Shown here: piece after piece, positions 1 to 7,917 of the stretch | How the letters are laid out: every line of letters begins with the position of its first letter | Position numbering within the stretch: position 1 is the stretch's first letter | Notes under the pieces: model-generated | What the model was told of the DNA's origin: nothing | Databases searched by the model: none | The model's input: only the letters and a program-made list of their open reading frames with translations | Assembly: GCF_002531825.1 (NCBI RefSeq) | Contig: NZ_NWSX01000024.1 | Location: forward strand, 21,222 to 85,221 | DNA from: Rhizobium sp. J15 | GTDB taxonomy: Bacteria; Pseudomonadota; Alphaproteobacteria; Rhizobiales; Rhizobiaceae | Direction of reading: 5' to 3' | DNA: 64,000 bases | Translations under genes and position numbers: made by a program

Positions 1-22
1 CACTTTTGCGCGACATGTTTTA
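1..22. repeat. Partial Rhizobium-type intergenic stem-loop repeat, cut by the window edge
   Basis: The first 15 bases (CACTTTTGCGCGACA) are identical to part of the right stem-loop of the repeat at about 38704-38808. The rest of this copy would lie left of the window. It sits beyond the 3' end of secB, the usual intergenic place for such elements. Confidence 0.6.
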
Positions 23-50
23 AAATCGAAATCGATTTGGCGCTGCAATG

Positions 51-75
51 AAAAATGCCCGGGACTTGCCCGAAC
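51..75 (-). terminator. Possible weak terminator of secB
   Basis: Read on the minus strand just after the secB stop, a short stem (CGGG, loop CAAGT, CCCG) is followed by GGCATTTTT. The stem is only 4-5 bp, so this is a weak call supported mainly by its position and the T run. Confidence 0.4.
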
Positions 76-104
76 ATCTTGATTTCCAAAGCGGAAATGT
101 CCGA

Positions 105-584
105 TCAGTTCGGAACGGCCTGAACCTTGGCGCGGGCCTGTTCTTCGGCAACCCGCTGGGCGAACATCTGCGTGAAGTCGATCGGGTCGATCATCAGCGG
201 CGGGAAGCCGCCATTGCGGGTGACGTCGGCGATGATCTGTCGGGCGAAGGGGAAGAGCATGCGCGGGCACTCGATGAAGAGAACCGGCAGCATGTGCTCC
301 TGCGGGAAGCCGGCAACGCGGAAGACGCCGCCATAGACGAGCTCGGTATGGAAGACCGTCTTGTCGCCGTCCTTGGCTTCGGCATTCAGCGACAGCACGA
401 CGTCGAAATCCGTGTCGGAAAGCGGGTTGGCGTTGACGTTCACATTGATGTTGATCGTCGGCGCCTTGTCGCGGGCCTGCAGCGAACGCGGCGCGCCCGG
501 ATTTTCGAAGGAGAGGTCCTTGGTGTATTGCGCAAGGATCGAAAGGGTGGGGCTGGTCGCACCGTTGTTGTTATCGTCTGCCAT
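105..584 (-). CDS. secB: Protein-export chaperone SecB
   Basis: 159-residue SecB, the cytoplasmic tetrameric chaperone that keeps preproteins unfolded and hands them to SecA. The family core is visible: an acidic, Asn-rich N-terminus typical of rhizobial SecB, the beta-rich middle with FHTELVYGGVF, and the C-terminal part with PRMLFPFAR and PPLMIDPIDF. The start is the Met of MADDNNNG, preceded by GAGGAA at suitable spacing; an in-frame Met 12 codons upstream has no comparable ribosome site. It lies downstream of fxsA on the same strand with a 99-base gap. Length is normal for the family and nothing looks damaged. Confidence 0.96.
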   Translation of the reverse strand: MADDNNNGATSPTLSILAQYTKDLSFENPGAPRSLQARDKAPTININVNVNANPLSDTDFDVVLSLNAEAKDGDKTVFHTELVYGGVFRVAGFPQEHMLPVLFIECPRMLFPFARQIIADVTRNGGFPPLMIDPIDFTQMFAQRVAEEQARAKVQAVPN

Positions 585-683
585 TGGCTTTTCCTCGAAG
601 GGCATGAATGGTGCCGCCATCTAACATTTCAGACAGGGGCTTACAACCCTGGGCGCTGGACGCGGCTGATCGGCCGCCGGACC

Positions 684-1193
684 TCAATCGCCAAGATGTT
701 TGCCGGACCACGGCGAGCTCGGCTCCCTATGATAGTCCTCCTCGTCGAGATCGACCACCTTCGAATTCGGGTTGCGATCCCGGACATCGGGTTGCGGGCC
801 GGAAGAATAGCCGCCCTTGGCGTTGACGACGACGAAGCGTCTGGCGATCGCCCGCCAGACGAAATCGCGCACCGGCGGAATGAGAATGAGGATGGCGATG
901 AGATCGGAGAGGAAGCCGGGAACGATCAGCAGCAGCGCGGCGATGACGTTCATCGCCGGCCGCAGCAGCTCGCGCCCCGGCATCATTCCGTTTCGCCCTT
1001 CGCTTGACATGCGCCGCAGAATGCCGATGCCCTGACGGCGCAGCAGGATTACGCCGGCGACGAAGCTGAGCATCACGAGCGCCAGCGTCAGCGCCAATCC
1101 GAGCGCCCGGCCAACGACGACGAAACCGGCAATTTCGGCGAGCGGCAGCAGCAGAATGAAAGCTGGCAGGATCGAAAAACGCATGGTCGTCAT
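684..1193 (-). CDS. fxsA: FxsA family membrane protein
   Basis: 169-residue FxsA-like inner-membrane protein. E. coli FxsA was found through its effect on F exclusion of phage T7; its role in rhizobia is not established. Three hydrophobic segments are visible (about residues 5-27, 29-50 and 80-108), followed by a charged cytoplasmic tail rich in Asp, Glu and Pro. The start MTTMRF has AAGG seven bases upstream; Met4 is an alternative. It is divergent from the Tim44-like gene across a 122-base promoter region and upstream of secB. The secB-fxsA pairing is common in Rhizobiales. Confidence 0.85.
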   Translation of the reverse strand: MTTMRFSILPAFILLLPLAEIAGFVVVGRALGLALTLALVMLSFVAGVILLRRQGIGILRRMSSEGRNGMMPGRELLRPAMNVIAALLLIVPGFLSDLIAILILIPPVRDFVWRAIARRFVVVNAKGGYSSGPQPDVRDRNPNSKVVDLDEEDYHREPSSPWSGKHLGD

Positions 1194-1245
1194 GTCCCGG
1201 CCTTGCCGGTCTCCTCTGGACGCTGGCGAAGATGCCAGCCATCAT

Positions 1246-1274
1246 TTGAATCATCTGTATAGGCGGACTATATG
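1246..1274 (+). promoter_or_regulatory. Candidate sigma-70 type promoter for the Tim44-like/mltA operon
   Basis: TTGAAT (1246-1251) and TATATG (1269-1274) are separated by exactly 17 bases, and the downstream start codon is at 1316. Position and spacing fit a housekeeping promoter for the plus-strand operon. No transcript data are available. Confidence 0.5.
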
Positions 1275-1315
1275 GGAGTACAAATCAGAGATGTTAACGG
1301 CGGTTGCGATACGAT

Positions 1316-2020
1316 ATGAGTTCGAACGACTTCATCACATTATTCTTCCTGGTGGCGGCGGTGCTGATTTTCTTTCAGCTGCGCTCCGTGCTCGGCCGCC
1401 GCACGGGAAATGAGAAGCCGCCGCGTGATCTCTATACGCCGCGGGATGCGGCGTCGGCCGAAACAGCTGATGGCGGCAAGGTCGTGACGCTGCCGCGCCG
1501 CGACGCCGCGAGCGAGGATGAGGATCGCTTCTCCGCCATCGATGCCGTTGCAGCTCCGGGAACCCCGCTCAACGAATCGCTGCGCGCCTTGAACAAGGCC
1601 GATCCTTCCTTCACCCCGAAGGAATTTCTGAATGGCGCCCGCATGGCCTACGAAATGATCGTCATGGCCTATGCCGACGGCGACCGGAAAACCCTGAAGA
1701 ACCTTTTGTCCCGCGAAGTCTATGACGGCTTCGATGCCGCGATCGGTGAGCGTGAAAGCCGGGGCGAGAAGGTGAAATCCACCTTCGTCGGCATCGACAA
1801 GGCCGAAATCACCCATGCCGAGACGAAGGGCAGCGAGGCGCAGATCACCGTCCGCATCGTCAGCCAGCTGATATCGGCGACCTACGACAAGGCGGATGCG
1901 CTGATCGAGGGCGACGCCGAAAACGTCGCCGAGGTCAACGATCTCTGGACCTTCGCCCGCGACACCCGCTCGCGCGATCCGAACTGGAAACTTGTGGCGA
2001 CCGAATCGGAACATGAGTGA
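1316..2020 (+). CDS. Tim44/TimA family membrane-anchored protein
   Basis: 234 residues. The N-terminus (MSSNDFITLFFLVAAVLIFF) is a single membrane anchor. A variable Arg/Asp/Glu linker follows, and then a C-terminal Tim44-like domain (about residues 95-234) with the typical FLNGARMAYEMIVMAYADGD and LLSREVYDGF blocks. Bacterial Tim44 homologues (TimA) are alphaproteobacterial inner-membrane proteins related to mitochondrial Tim44; their function is poorly defined. The ATG at 1316 is used because it begins the hydrophobic anchor; a TTG four codons earlier is less likely. It overlaps the mltA start by 8 bases, so the two are probably translationally coupled. Confidence 0.88.
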   Translation: MSSNDFITLFFLVAAVLIFFQLRSVLGRRTGNEKPPRDLYTPRDAASAETADGGKVVTLPRRDAASEDEDRFSAIDAVAAPGTPLNESLRALNKADPSFTPKEFLNGARMAYEMIVMAYADGDRKTLKNLLSREVYDGFDAAIGERESRGEKVKSTFVGIDKAEITHAETKGSEAQITVRIVSQLISATYDKADALIEGDAENVAEVNDLWTFARDTRSRDPNWKLVATESEHE

Positions 2021-3131
2021 CCAGGCATCGGACTTCGTCCTGCAGGCTGTGAGTTTCGATCATTTGGAAGGCTGGAAGGATGACGATCCCTCCGGCCTTT
2101 TTGAAGTCATGCGGCGCTGCCGCCGGCAGATCACCGAGGTCAAGCCCTACCGCACCGGCTCGCTCGGCCTGACTTCGGACGATCTGCTTCCGCTTCTAAC
2201 TGCCGCCGAAGATTTCACGCCGTCCTCTCCGGCATCGGCGCGCGCTTTCTTCGAAAGGCACTGTCGGCCTTTTATGATCCGCCGCAAGGACGGCAATCCG
2301 GGCTTCGTCACCGCTTTTTACGAGCCCGAGATCGACGTGTCGGACCATCAGGACGAGATTTTCCGCTTTCCCTTCTACCGCCGCCCGGACGATCTGATTG
2401 ATCTCGATGAGACCAATCGCCCTGCCGGAATGGACGCGGCTTATGTGTTCGGCCGCCTGCAGGACGGCCGCATCGGCGCCTACCCGGATCGCCGTCAAAT
2501 CGACCAGGGCTTCCTCGAAGGCCGCGGCCTTGAAATCGCCTGGGCGAAGTCGAAGGTCGACGTCTTCTTCGTGCATGTGCAGGGCGCCGCCCGGCTGCGC
2601 TACAGGGATGGCCGTATCGGCCGCATCACCTACGCGGCGAAGGCCGGCCATCCTTTCTCGGCGATCGGCAAGCTGCTGATCGAACGCGGCGAGATCGACC
2701 GTGCCGAGATTTCGATGCAGTCGATCCGCGCCTGGCTGGCGCGCAATCCCGAACGGGTGGACGAGGTGCTATGGCACAACCGCTCCTATATTTTCTTCCG
2801 GGACGCGGCGGTCGCCGATCTTGAGGCCGGTCCGATCGCCGCCGCCAAGGTGCCGCTTCTGCCCGGGCGCTCGCTCGCCGTCGACCGCATGATCCACACC
2901 TTCGGTTTCCCCTTTTTCATTCGTGCCGAAAGCCTCAGCCATCTCGATCACGGCCGGCCCTTCTGTCGACTGATGCTGGCGCTCGATACCGGCTCGGCGA
3001 TCGTCGGGCCGGCCCGCGGCGACATCTTCACCGGTTCCGGGGATATAGCGGGAGAAAGTGCCGGCACGGTCCGCAACGACGCCGATTTCGCCATCCTCAT
3101 TCCCAATGCCGCCGCCGGACGCTTCGACTGA
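2013..3131 (+). CDS. mltA: MltA family lytic murein transglycosylase without visible signal peptide
   Basis: 372 residues with the MltA fold: an MltA beta-barrel region (about 90-250, including GFVTAFYEPEIDVS and VHVQGAARLRYRDG) and a C-terminal 3D domain with LALDTGSAIVGPARGDIF carrying the catalytic-type Asp residues. MltA enzymes cleave murein glycan with formation of 1,6-anhydro-MurNAc. Characterised MltA proteins are exported lipoproteins, but this protein begins MSDQASDFVLQAVSF and shows no hydrophobic leader or lipobox. Upstream sequence is the Tim44-like coding region in another frame, so an in-frame leader is not available. Its stop overlaps the next start by one base (TGATG). Confidence 0.88.
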   Translation: MSDQASDFVLQAVSFDHLEGWKDDDPSGLFEVMRRCRRQITEVKPYRTGSLGLTSDDLLPLLTAAEDFTPSSPASARAFFERHCRPFMIRRKDGNPGFVTAFYEPEIDVSDHQDEIFRFPFYRRPDDLIDLDETNRPAGMDAAYVFGRLQDGRIGAYPDRRQIDQGFLEGRGLEIAWAKSKVDVFFVHVQGAARLRYRDGRIGRITYAAKAGHPFSAIGKLLIERGEIDRAEISMQSIRAWLARNPERVDEVLWHNRSYIFFRDAAVADLEAGPIAAAKVPLLPGRSLAVDRMIHTFGFPFFIRAESLSHLDHGRPFCRLMLALDTGSAIVGPARGDIFTGSGDIAGESAGTVRNDADFAILIPNAAAGRFD

Positions 3132-3700
3132 TGGCCAGGGATCGTAAGCTCAGCGCGGATGAGAGGATCCTCTGGGGCAAGGTGGCCCGCAGCACCCGGC
3201 CGATGCCCGGCAAGGCGGGTGAACTCAGTGAACTTGATGCCTTTCTCACCGAGACGGAGACGGCGGTCGAACGGGAGAAGGCCGAAAAGCAGATGCCCGC
3301 CTCGTCTGCGCCGGAACAGCCGGCGGCACCCTCGGCATCGAAGCGGCCGGCCGGCATGCATCATCCGCTGGAAAGGCCGGTCAAGCGCAAGATTGCCAAA
3401 GGCCGGCTGGCGCTCGAGGCGCGCATCGATCTGCATGGGCTGGTGCAGAGCGAGGCCCATGCCATCCTTCTCGATTTCCTGATCCGCGCCCATGAGCGCG
3501 GCATGCGCCATGTCCTCGTCATAACAGGCAAAGGCAGTTCACTCGGCAGCGACGGCGCGCTGAAACGCGCCGTGCCCCTCTGGTTTTCCAAACCCGAATT
3601 CCGCTATCTGATCTCGTCTTACGAATCCGCCGCCCAGCATCACGGCGGCGAGGGCGCGCTTTATATCCGATTGTCGCGGCGGCATGGGGAAAGGCCATGA
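3131..3700 (+). CDS. Smr domain protein
   Basis: 189 residues. The N-terminal third is charged and probably disordered, with Glu, Lys, Pro and Ala-rich stretches. The C-terminal Smr (small MutS-related) domain, about residues 95-185, shows IDLHGLVQSEAH, VLVITGKGSSLG and a YLISSYESAAQHHGGEGALY block. Stand-alone Smr proteins are nucleic-acid binding or nicking proteins; the role of this subfamily (DUF2027/YdaL-like) is not established. It overlaps mltA by 1 base and the following regulator by 4 bases, so the four genes from 1316 to 4074 form one tightly coupled unit. Confidence 0.87.
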   Translation: MARDRKLSADERILWGKVARSTRPMPGKAGELSELDAFLTETETAVEREKAEKQMPASSAPEQPAAPSASKRPAGMHHPLERPVKRKIAKGRLALEARIDLHGLVQSEAHAILLDFLIRAHERGMRHVLVITGKGSSLGSDGALKRAVPLWFSKPEFRYLISSYESAAQHHGGEGALYIRLSRRHGERP

Positions 3701-4074
3701 CGCCCTTCGGCGAGGCGGTTCGCAGGCTGAGAGCGCGCAAAGGCGTCTCGCAAAAGGAAATGGCGGAAGCGCTGAACGTCTCCCCCGCCTATCTCTCAGC
3801 GCTTGAGCACGGAAAGCGCGGCCTGCCGACCTTCGATCTGCTCCAGCGCATCGCCGGCTATTTCAACATCATCTGGGACGAGGCCGAGGAATTGTTCCTG
3901 CTCGCCCGTTCTTCCGACCCGCGCGTCGTGATCGACACGTCGGGCCTGCCGCCGGAATATACCGAATTTGCCAACCGGCTGGCGCGGCGGATCCGCGAAC
4001 TTGACAGCGCCGAGATCGCCCGGTTATCGGCTCTTCTCGAAAATGGCGGCAAAGACGACGGAAAAGCGTCATAA
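3697..4074 (+). CDS. XRE family helix-turn-helix regulator
   Basis: 125 residues with an N-terminal Cro/C1-type helix-turn-helix (about residues 6-62): RLRARKGVSQKEMAEALNV then SPAYLSALEHGKRGLP, the recognition helix region. The C-terminal part (about 65-125) is amphipathic and resembles nothing specific that I recognise. It is the last gene of the Tim44-like/mltA/smr unit, joined to smr by an ATGA overlap, and lies 136 bases upstream of gyrB, which has its own candidate promoter. Its targets cannot be read from the sequence. Confidence 0.88.
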   Translation: MTPFGEAVRRLRARKGVSQKEMAEALNVSPAYLSALEHGKRGLPTFDLLQRIAGYFNIIWDEAEELFLLARSSDPRVVIDTSGLPPEYTEFANRLARRIRELDSAEIARLSALLENGGKDDGKAS

Positions 4075-4110
4075 TCCCCTGCTTTATGCCTTGTTCCGGG
4101 GGGCTCGCCA

Positions 4111-4139
4111 TTGGGAACTGGCCTCAAAAAACCTATATA
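4111..4139 (+). promoter_or_regulatory. Candidate gyrB promoter
   Basis: TTGGGA (4111-4116) and TATATA (4134-4139) with a 17-base spacer lie between the XRE regulator stop (4074) and the gyrB start (4211), predicting a leader of about 65 bases. The hexamers and spacing fit a sigma-70 type promoter. Confidence 0.6.
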
Positions 4140-4210
4140 CGAGAGTAAAGAAAGCCGGTGATTCGCAAGGCCCGCCGCCGCTTTACGACAACAGGGAAAA
4201 TCTCGACAGA

Positions 4211-6646
4211 ATGAGCGATACATCCGCGACGGAAAACGGCGTAAGCAGCGAATATGGCGCAGATTCGATCAAGGTCCTGAAAGGCCTCGATGCCGTACGC
4301 AAACGCCCCGGCATGTATATCGGCGATACCGACGACGGCTCCGGTCTTCATCACATGGTCTATGAAGTCGTCGACAACGCGATCGATGAAGCGCTTGCCG
4401 GTCATGCCGATATCGTCACCGTCACCCTCAATCCGGATGGATCGGTCACCGTTACCGACAACGGCCGCGGCATCCCGACCGACATCCATACCGGCGAAGG
4501 CGTATCGGCCGCCGAAGTCATCATGACGCAGCTCCATGCCGGCGGTAAGTTCGACCAGAATTCCTACAAGGTTTCCGGCGGTCTGCACGGTGTCGGCGTT
4601 TCCGTCGTCAATGCGCTTTCCGTCTGGCTGAAGCTGAAGATCCGCCGCCACGGCAAGATCCATGAAATGAGCTTCACCCACGGCGTGGCCGACGCTCCGC
4701 TGAAGGTCACGGGCGATGCGCCCGATACGACCGGCACGGAAGTGAGCTTCATGCCGAGCAGCGAAACCTTCACGATGACGGAGTTCGATTACAGCACGCT
4801 GGAGCACCGCCTGCGCGAACTCGCCTTCCTGAATTCCGGGGTCCGCATCCTGCTGGCCGACAAGCGCCATTCCGACATCAAGCAGGAAGAGATGCGCTAC
4901 GAGGGCGGCCTCGAAGCCTTCGTCGCCTATCTCGACCGCGCCAAGAAGCCGCTCGTCGACAAGCCGGTCGCCATCCGCGGCGAAAAGGACGGCATCACCG
5001 TCGAAGTGGCGATGTGGTGGAACGACAGCTACCACGAGAACGTGCTCTGCTTCACCAACAACATTCCCCAGCGCGACGGCGGCACCCATATGGCCGGCTT
5101 CCGCGCGGCGCTGACGCGCCAGGTGGTGTCCTATGCCGATAATTCCGGCATCACCAAGAAGGAAAAGGTGACGCTGCAGGGTGAGGATTGTCGTGAAGGC
5201 CTGACCGCGGTCCTGTCGGTCAAGGTGCCGGATCCGAAATTCTCCTCGCAGACCAAGGACAAGCTCGTCTCTTCGGAGGTCCGTCCTGTCGTCGAAAGCC
5301 TCGTCAACGAGGCGCTGAACACCTGGTTCGAAGAACATCCGAGCGAAGCCAAGATCCTGGTCGGCAAGGTCGTCGAAGCCGCCGCGGCGCGCGAGGCGGC
5401 CCGCAAGGCCCGCGAATTGACCCGCCGCAAGGGCGCGCTCGATATCGCCTCGCTGCCGGGCAAGCTTGCCGACTGCTCCGAGCGCGATCCGGCCAAATCC
5501 GAAGTTTTCCTGGTCGAGGGCGATTCCGCCGGCGGCTCGGCCAAGCAGGGCCGCTCGCGCGAAAACCAGGCGATCCTGCCGCTGCGCGGCAAGATCCTCA
5601 ACGTCGAACGGGCCCGCTTCGACAAGATGCTGTCGAGCCAGGAAATCGGCACGCTGATCACGGCACTCGGCACCGGCATCGGCAAGGACGAGTTCAATGC
5701 CGAAAAGCTGCGCTATCACAAGATCATCATCATGACGGACGCCGATGTCGACGGCGCCCATATCCGCACGCTGCTGCTCACCTTCTTCTTCCGCCAGATG
5801 CCGGAGCTGATCGAGCGCGGCCACCTCTACATCGCCCAGCCGCCGCTCTATAAGGTCGCGCGCGGCAAATCGGTGCAGTATCTGAAGGATGAGAAGGCGC
5901 TCGAGGAATATCTCATCGCCCAGGGTCTTGAGGACGCGGCTTTGAGGCTCGGCAGCGGTGAGGTCCGCACCGGCCAGGATCTGCGCGAAGTCATTCTCGA
6001 CGCGCTGCGCATGCGCGCTTTGCTCGACAATCTCCATTCGCGCTACAACCGCGCCGTCGTCGAACAGGCGGCGATCGCCGGCGCGCTCAATGCCGAACTT
6101 GTCAGCGACACCGCAAGAGCCGGGGCGCTGGCAACCGAGGTCGCAAGCCGTCTCGACATCATCGCCGAGGAAACCGAGCGCGGCTGGCAGGGCGATCTGA
6201 CCAGCGATGGCGGCCTGCGCCTCGAGCGCATGGTCCGCGGCGTCAAGGAAGTAGTCGTGCTCGACATGGCGCTGATCGGTTCCTCGGATGCGCGGCACAT
6301 CGATCAGCTGACATCGCGTCTCAAGGAAATCTACCAGGCGCCGCCGTCGCTGCATCGACGCGAGGGCGACATCGAGATTTCAGGACCGCGCGCCCTGCTC
6401 GACGCGATTTTCGCCAGCGGCCGCAAGGGCCTCAGCATGCAGCGTTACAAGGGCCTCGGCGAGATGAACGCCGAACAGCTCTGGGAAACGACGCTCGATC
6501 CGAATGTGCGTTCGCTCTTGCAGGTCAAGGTCGCGGACGCCACCGATGCCGACGGCCTCTTTGCCCGCCTGATGGGTGACGAAGTCGAGCCGCGGCGCGA
6601 ATTCATCCAGGACAACGCGCTCAGCGTCGCCAATCTCGATATCTGA
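4211..6646 (+). CDS. gyrB: DNA gyrase subunit B
   Basis: 811-residue GyrB, the ATPase and TOPRIM subunit of DNA gyrase that with GyrA introduces negative supercoils. The GHKL ATPase is at the N-terminus (VVDNAIDEA near 58, DNGRGIP near 84, GGLHGVGVSVVNALS near 125). The transducer follows, then the TOPRIM domain with EGDSAGGSAKQGR near 435 and DADVDGAH near 510, and the GyrB-type tail with QRYKGLGEMNAEQLWETT near 747. The longer C-terminal insert marks GyrB rather than ParE. The start at MSDTSATENG begins the usual short rhizobial N-terminus; upstream in-frame codons run back into the regulator gene and are not used. Confidence 0.98.
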   Translation: MSDTSATENGVSSEYGADSIKVLKGLDAVRKRPGMYIGDTDDGSGLHHMVYEVVDNAIDEALAGHADIVTVTLNPDGSVTVTDNGRGIPTDIHTGEGVSAAEVIMTQLHAGGKFDQNSYKVSGGLHGVGVSVVNALSVWLKLKIRRHGKIHEMSFTHGVADAPLKVTGDAPDTTGTEVSFMPSSETFTMTEFDYSTLEHRLRELAFLNSGVRILLADKRHSDIKQEEMRYEGGLEAFVAYLDRAKKPLVDKPVAIRGEKDGITVEVAMWWNDSYHENVLCFTNNIPQRDGGTHMAGFRAALTRQVVSYADNSGITKKEKVTLQGEDCREGLTAVLSVKVPDPKFSSQTKDKLVSSEVRPVVESLVNEALNTWFEEHPSEAKILVGKVVEAAAAREAARKARELTRRKGALDIASLPGKLADCSERDPAKSEVFLVEGDSAGGSAKQGRSRENQAILPLRGKILNVERARFDKMLSSQEIGTLITALGTGIGKDEFNAEKLRYHKIIIMTDADVDGAHIRTLLLTFFFRQMPELIERGHLYIAQPPLYKVARGKSVQYLKDEKALEEYLIAQGLEDAALRLGSGEVRTGQDLREVILDALRMRALLDNLHSRYNRAVVEQAAIAGALNAELVSDTARAGALATEVASRLDIIAEETERGWQGDLTSDGGLRLERMVRGVKEVVVLDMALIGSSDARHIDQLTSRLKEIYQAPPSLHRREGDIEISGPRALLDAIFASGRKGLSMQRYKGLGEMNAEQLWETTLDPNVRSLLQVKVADATDADGLFARLMGDEVEPRREFIQDNALSVANLDI

Positions 6647-6661
6647 TTGATATTTTTCCAA

Positions 6662-6700
6662 TAAAAAGCCCCGCCGTTCCCTGGACGGCGGGGCTTTTGT
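6662..6700. terminator. Bidirectional terminator between gyrB and the nitroreductase gene
   Basis: AAAAAGCCCCGCCGT pairs with ACGGCGGGGCTTTT across a short loop, giving a strong GC stem flanked by an A run on one side and a T run on the other. It lies between two convergent genes and can serve both. Confidence 0.9.
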
Positions 6701-6714
6701 CATTCAGGCATGGC

Positions 6715-7314
6715 TCAGTTCGCGACGAAACGGCCGTTGAAGGCGACCTCGGAGAGCGGCTTGCGCTGGCTGGGGAATTCCCGCGCCTGGTTGCGTTCGG
6801 AAAGCACGCTCTTGTCGGCCAGACGGCCGACGGCAAGGCCGGCCTCGACGCGGAAACTCTCGGGAATGCCGAAGGTCTTCATGATGTCCTCGTGTTTGAT
6901 GCCGCCCATGCCATGGGCGTAGAAGCCGGAGAGGCGCGCCTGCAGCGCCAGATGGCCCCAGGCGGCACCGGCGTCGAAGGAATGCGTGTAGCTCGGCTTC
7001 TCCTCGCCGGAACCGGCCACCCCGGTGAAGGCGCGCGACACCACGAAGATCAGCGCCGACGCGTTCCTTGCCCATTCCTGATTGGCATCGACGAGCAACG
7101 CGACGAATTTCTCCCAATGCTCCGAGCCCTTGAGGGCATAGATGAAGCGCCAGGGCTGCTGGTTGGAAGACGACGGCGCCCAATGGGCGGCGTCGAGCAG
7201 GCTGAGCAGCTGTGCTTCCTCGATGATTTCGCCGGTAAAGGCGCGGGGCGACCAGCGGTCGAGAAACATCGGATCGATCGGATATTGGGATTCGCGGTTA
7301 TTGCTTTTCGTCAT
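6715..7314 (-). CDS. Nitroreductase family protein
   Basis: 199-residue FMN-dependent nitroreductase-type oxidoreductase. Visible family blocks are RWSPRAFTGEII (N-terminal FMN phosphate-binding Arg/Ser), AAHWAPSSSNQQPWRFIY, the central AGAAWGHLALQARLSGFYAHGMGG and the C-terminal AVGRLADK. Such enzymes reduce nitro-compounds, quinones or flavins with NAD(P)H; the natural substrate cannot be inferred. The start MTKSNN was chosen because 26 upstream in-frame codons run into the repeat at 7351-7463. It is convergent with gyrB and shares its terminator. Confidence 0.9.
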   Translation of the reverse strand: MTKSNNRESQYPIDPMFLDRWSPRAFTGEIIEEAQLLSLLDAAHWAPSSSNQQPWRFIYALKGSEHWEKFVALLVDANQEWARNASALIFVVSRAFTGVAGSGEEKPSYTHSFDAGAAWGHLALQARLSGFYAHGMGGIKHEDIMKTFGIPESFRVEAGLAVGRLADKSVLSERNQAREFPSQRKPLSEVAFNGRFVAN

Positions 7315-7350
7315 GCTTGTTCCCTGGGGACATGAAATCGGGGTGAGGCT

Positions 7351-7463
7351 AGAGCAAGATGCCGAAAAGTGTGAGCGGTTTTCGGACGACATCTTGCTCT
7401 AACTCTTTAATTTAGAACAGGATTCAGATTTTAGACCAACCGGGCCTAAAATCATCCTGTTCT
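7351..7463. repeat. Rhizobium-type intergenic repeat with two perfect stem-loops
   Basis: The first stem is AGAGCAAGAT (7351-7360) with ATCTTGCTCT (7391-7400), extended inward by CCGAAAA/TTTTCGG. The second is AGAACAGGAT (7414-7423) with ATCCTGTTCT (7454-7463), extended by ATTTTAG/CTAAAAT. The central AAAAGTGTGAGCGGTTTT core resembles the core of the repeat at 38704-38808. From general knowledge such elements occur in many copies in Rhizobium chromosomes. It lies between the nitroreductase and DUF2218 genes, and its edge forms the DUF2218 stop codon. Confidence 0.85.
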
Positions 7464-7746
7464 AGTCGGTCCAGACGATGTGGAGTTCCTCGCGGAAGGC
7501 GAAGCGCTTCAGATGATCGTCGATGACGCCCTGCATCCTTGCCTGCTGCGCGGGATCGGCGACGGATAGCGTCATGGTCAGGGCCGCATCGTCGGCGGCA
7601 AAAGTCACCTCCGCCGTATCGCTGAACGGCACCCGGCCCTTGTGCGGATCGAAATCGACGCTGAACTTGTGGCTCCAGTGCTTGCAGAGCTGCTGAAGAT
7701 AGCGGCTTGCATGCTCGGTGCGCACGACGGCCTTGGAGAGGTGCAT
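7462..7746 (-). CDS. DUF2218 domain protein
   Basis: 94 residues matching the DUF2218 pattern: HLSKAVVRTEHASRYLQQLCKHWSHK, then DFDPHKGRVPF and a C-terminal LKRFAFREELHIVW. The family has no established biochemical function; members often lie near iron or siderophore genes, but none is next to this one. MHLSK is preferred as start because GGAG lies about six bases upstream; Met residues further upstream have poorer sites. The TAG stop is built from the first bases of the adjoining repeat, which suggests the repeat defines the 3' end of the gene. Confidence 0.8.
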   Translation of the reverse strand: MHLSKAVVRTEHASRYLQQLCKHWSHKFSVDFDPHKGRVPFSDTAEVTFAADDAALTMTLSVADPAQQARMQGVIDDHLKRFAFREELHIVWTD

Positions 7747-7917
7747 GTCGAACTCCATCTCATCTTGAACTGCAGCCAAGTCATATTTCCTGGCTTGCCG
7801 GCTTGGCAAGCGCGGCGTCGTCGCAGCTGCGTGGACGGACTGTCTTCAGAAAACTGGCCTTACGCCGGTGCTGAGGCAGGATAATGAACCGCTTCGGATA
7901 TGGATCGGAGAGTTGGC

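Noticed and set aside
4133..6355. 740-codon frame antisense to gyrB
   Set aside because: The plus strand encodes a complete GyrB; the antisense product shows no motif or ribosome site.
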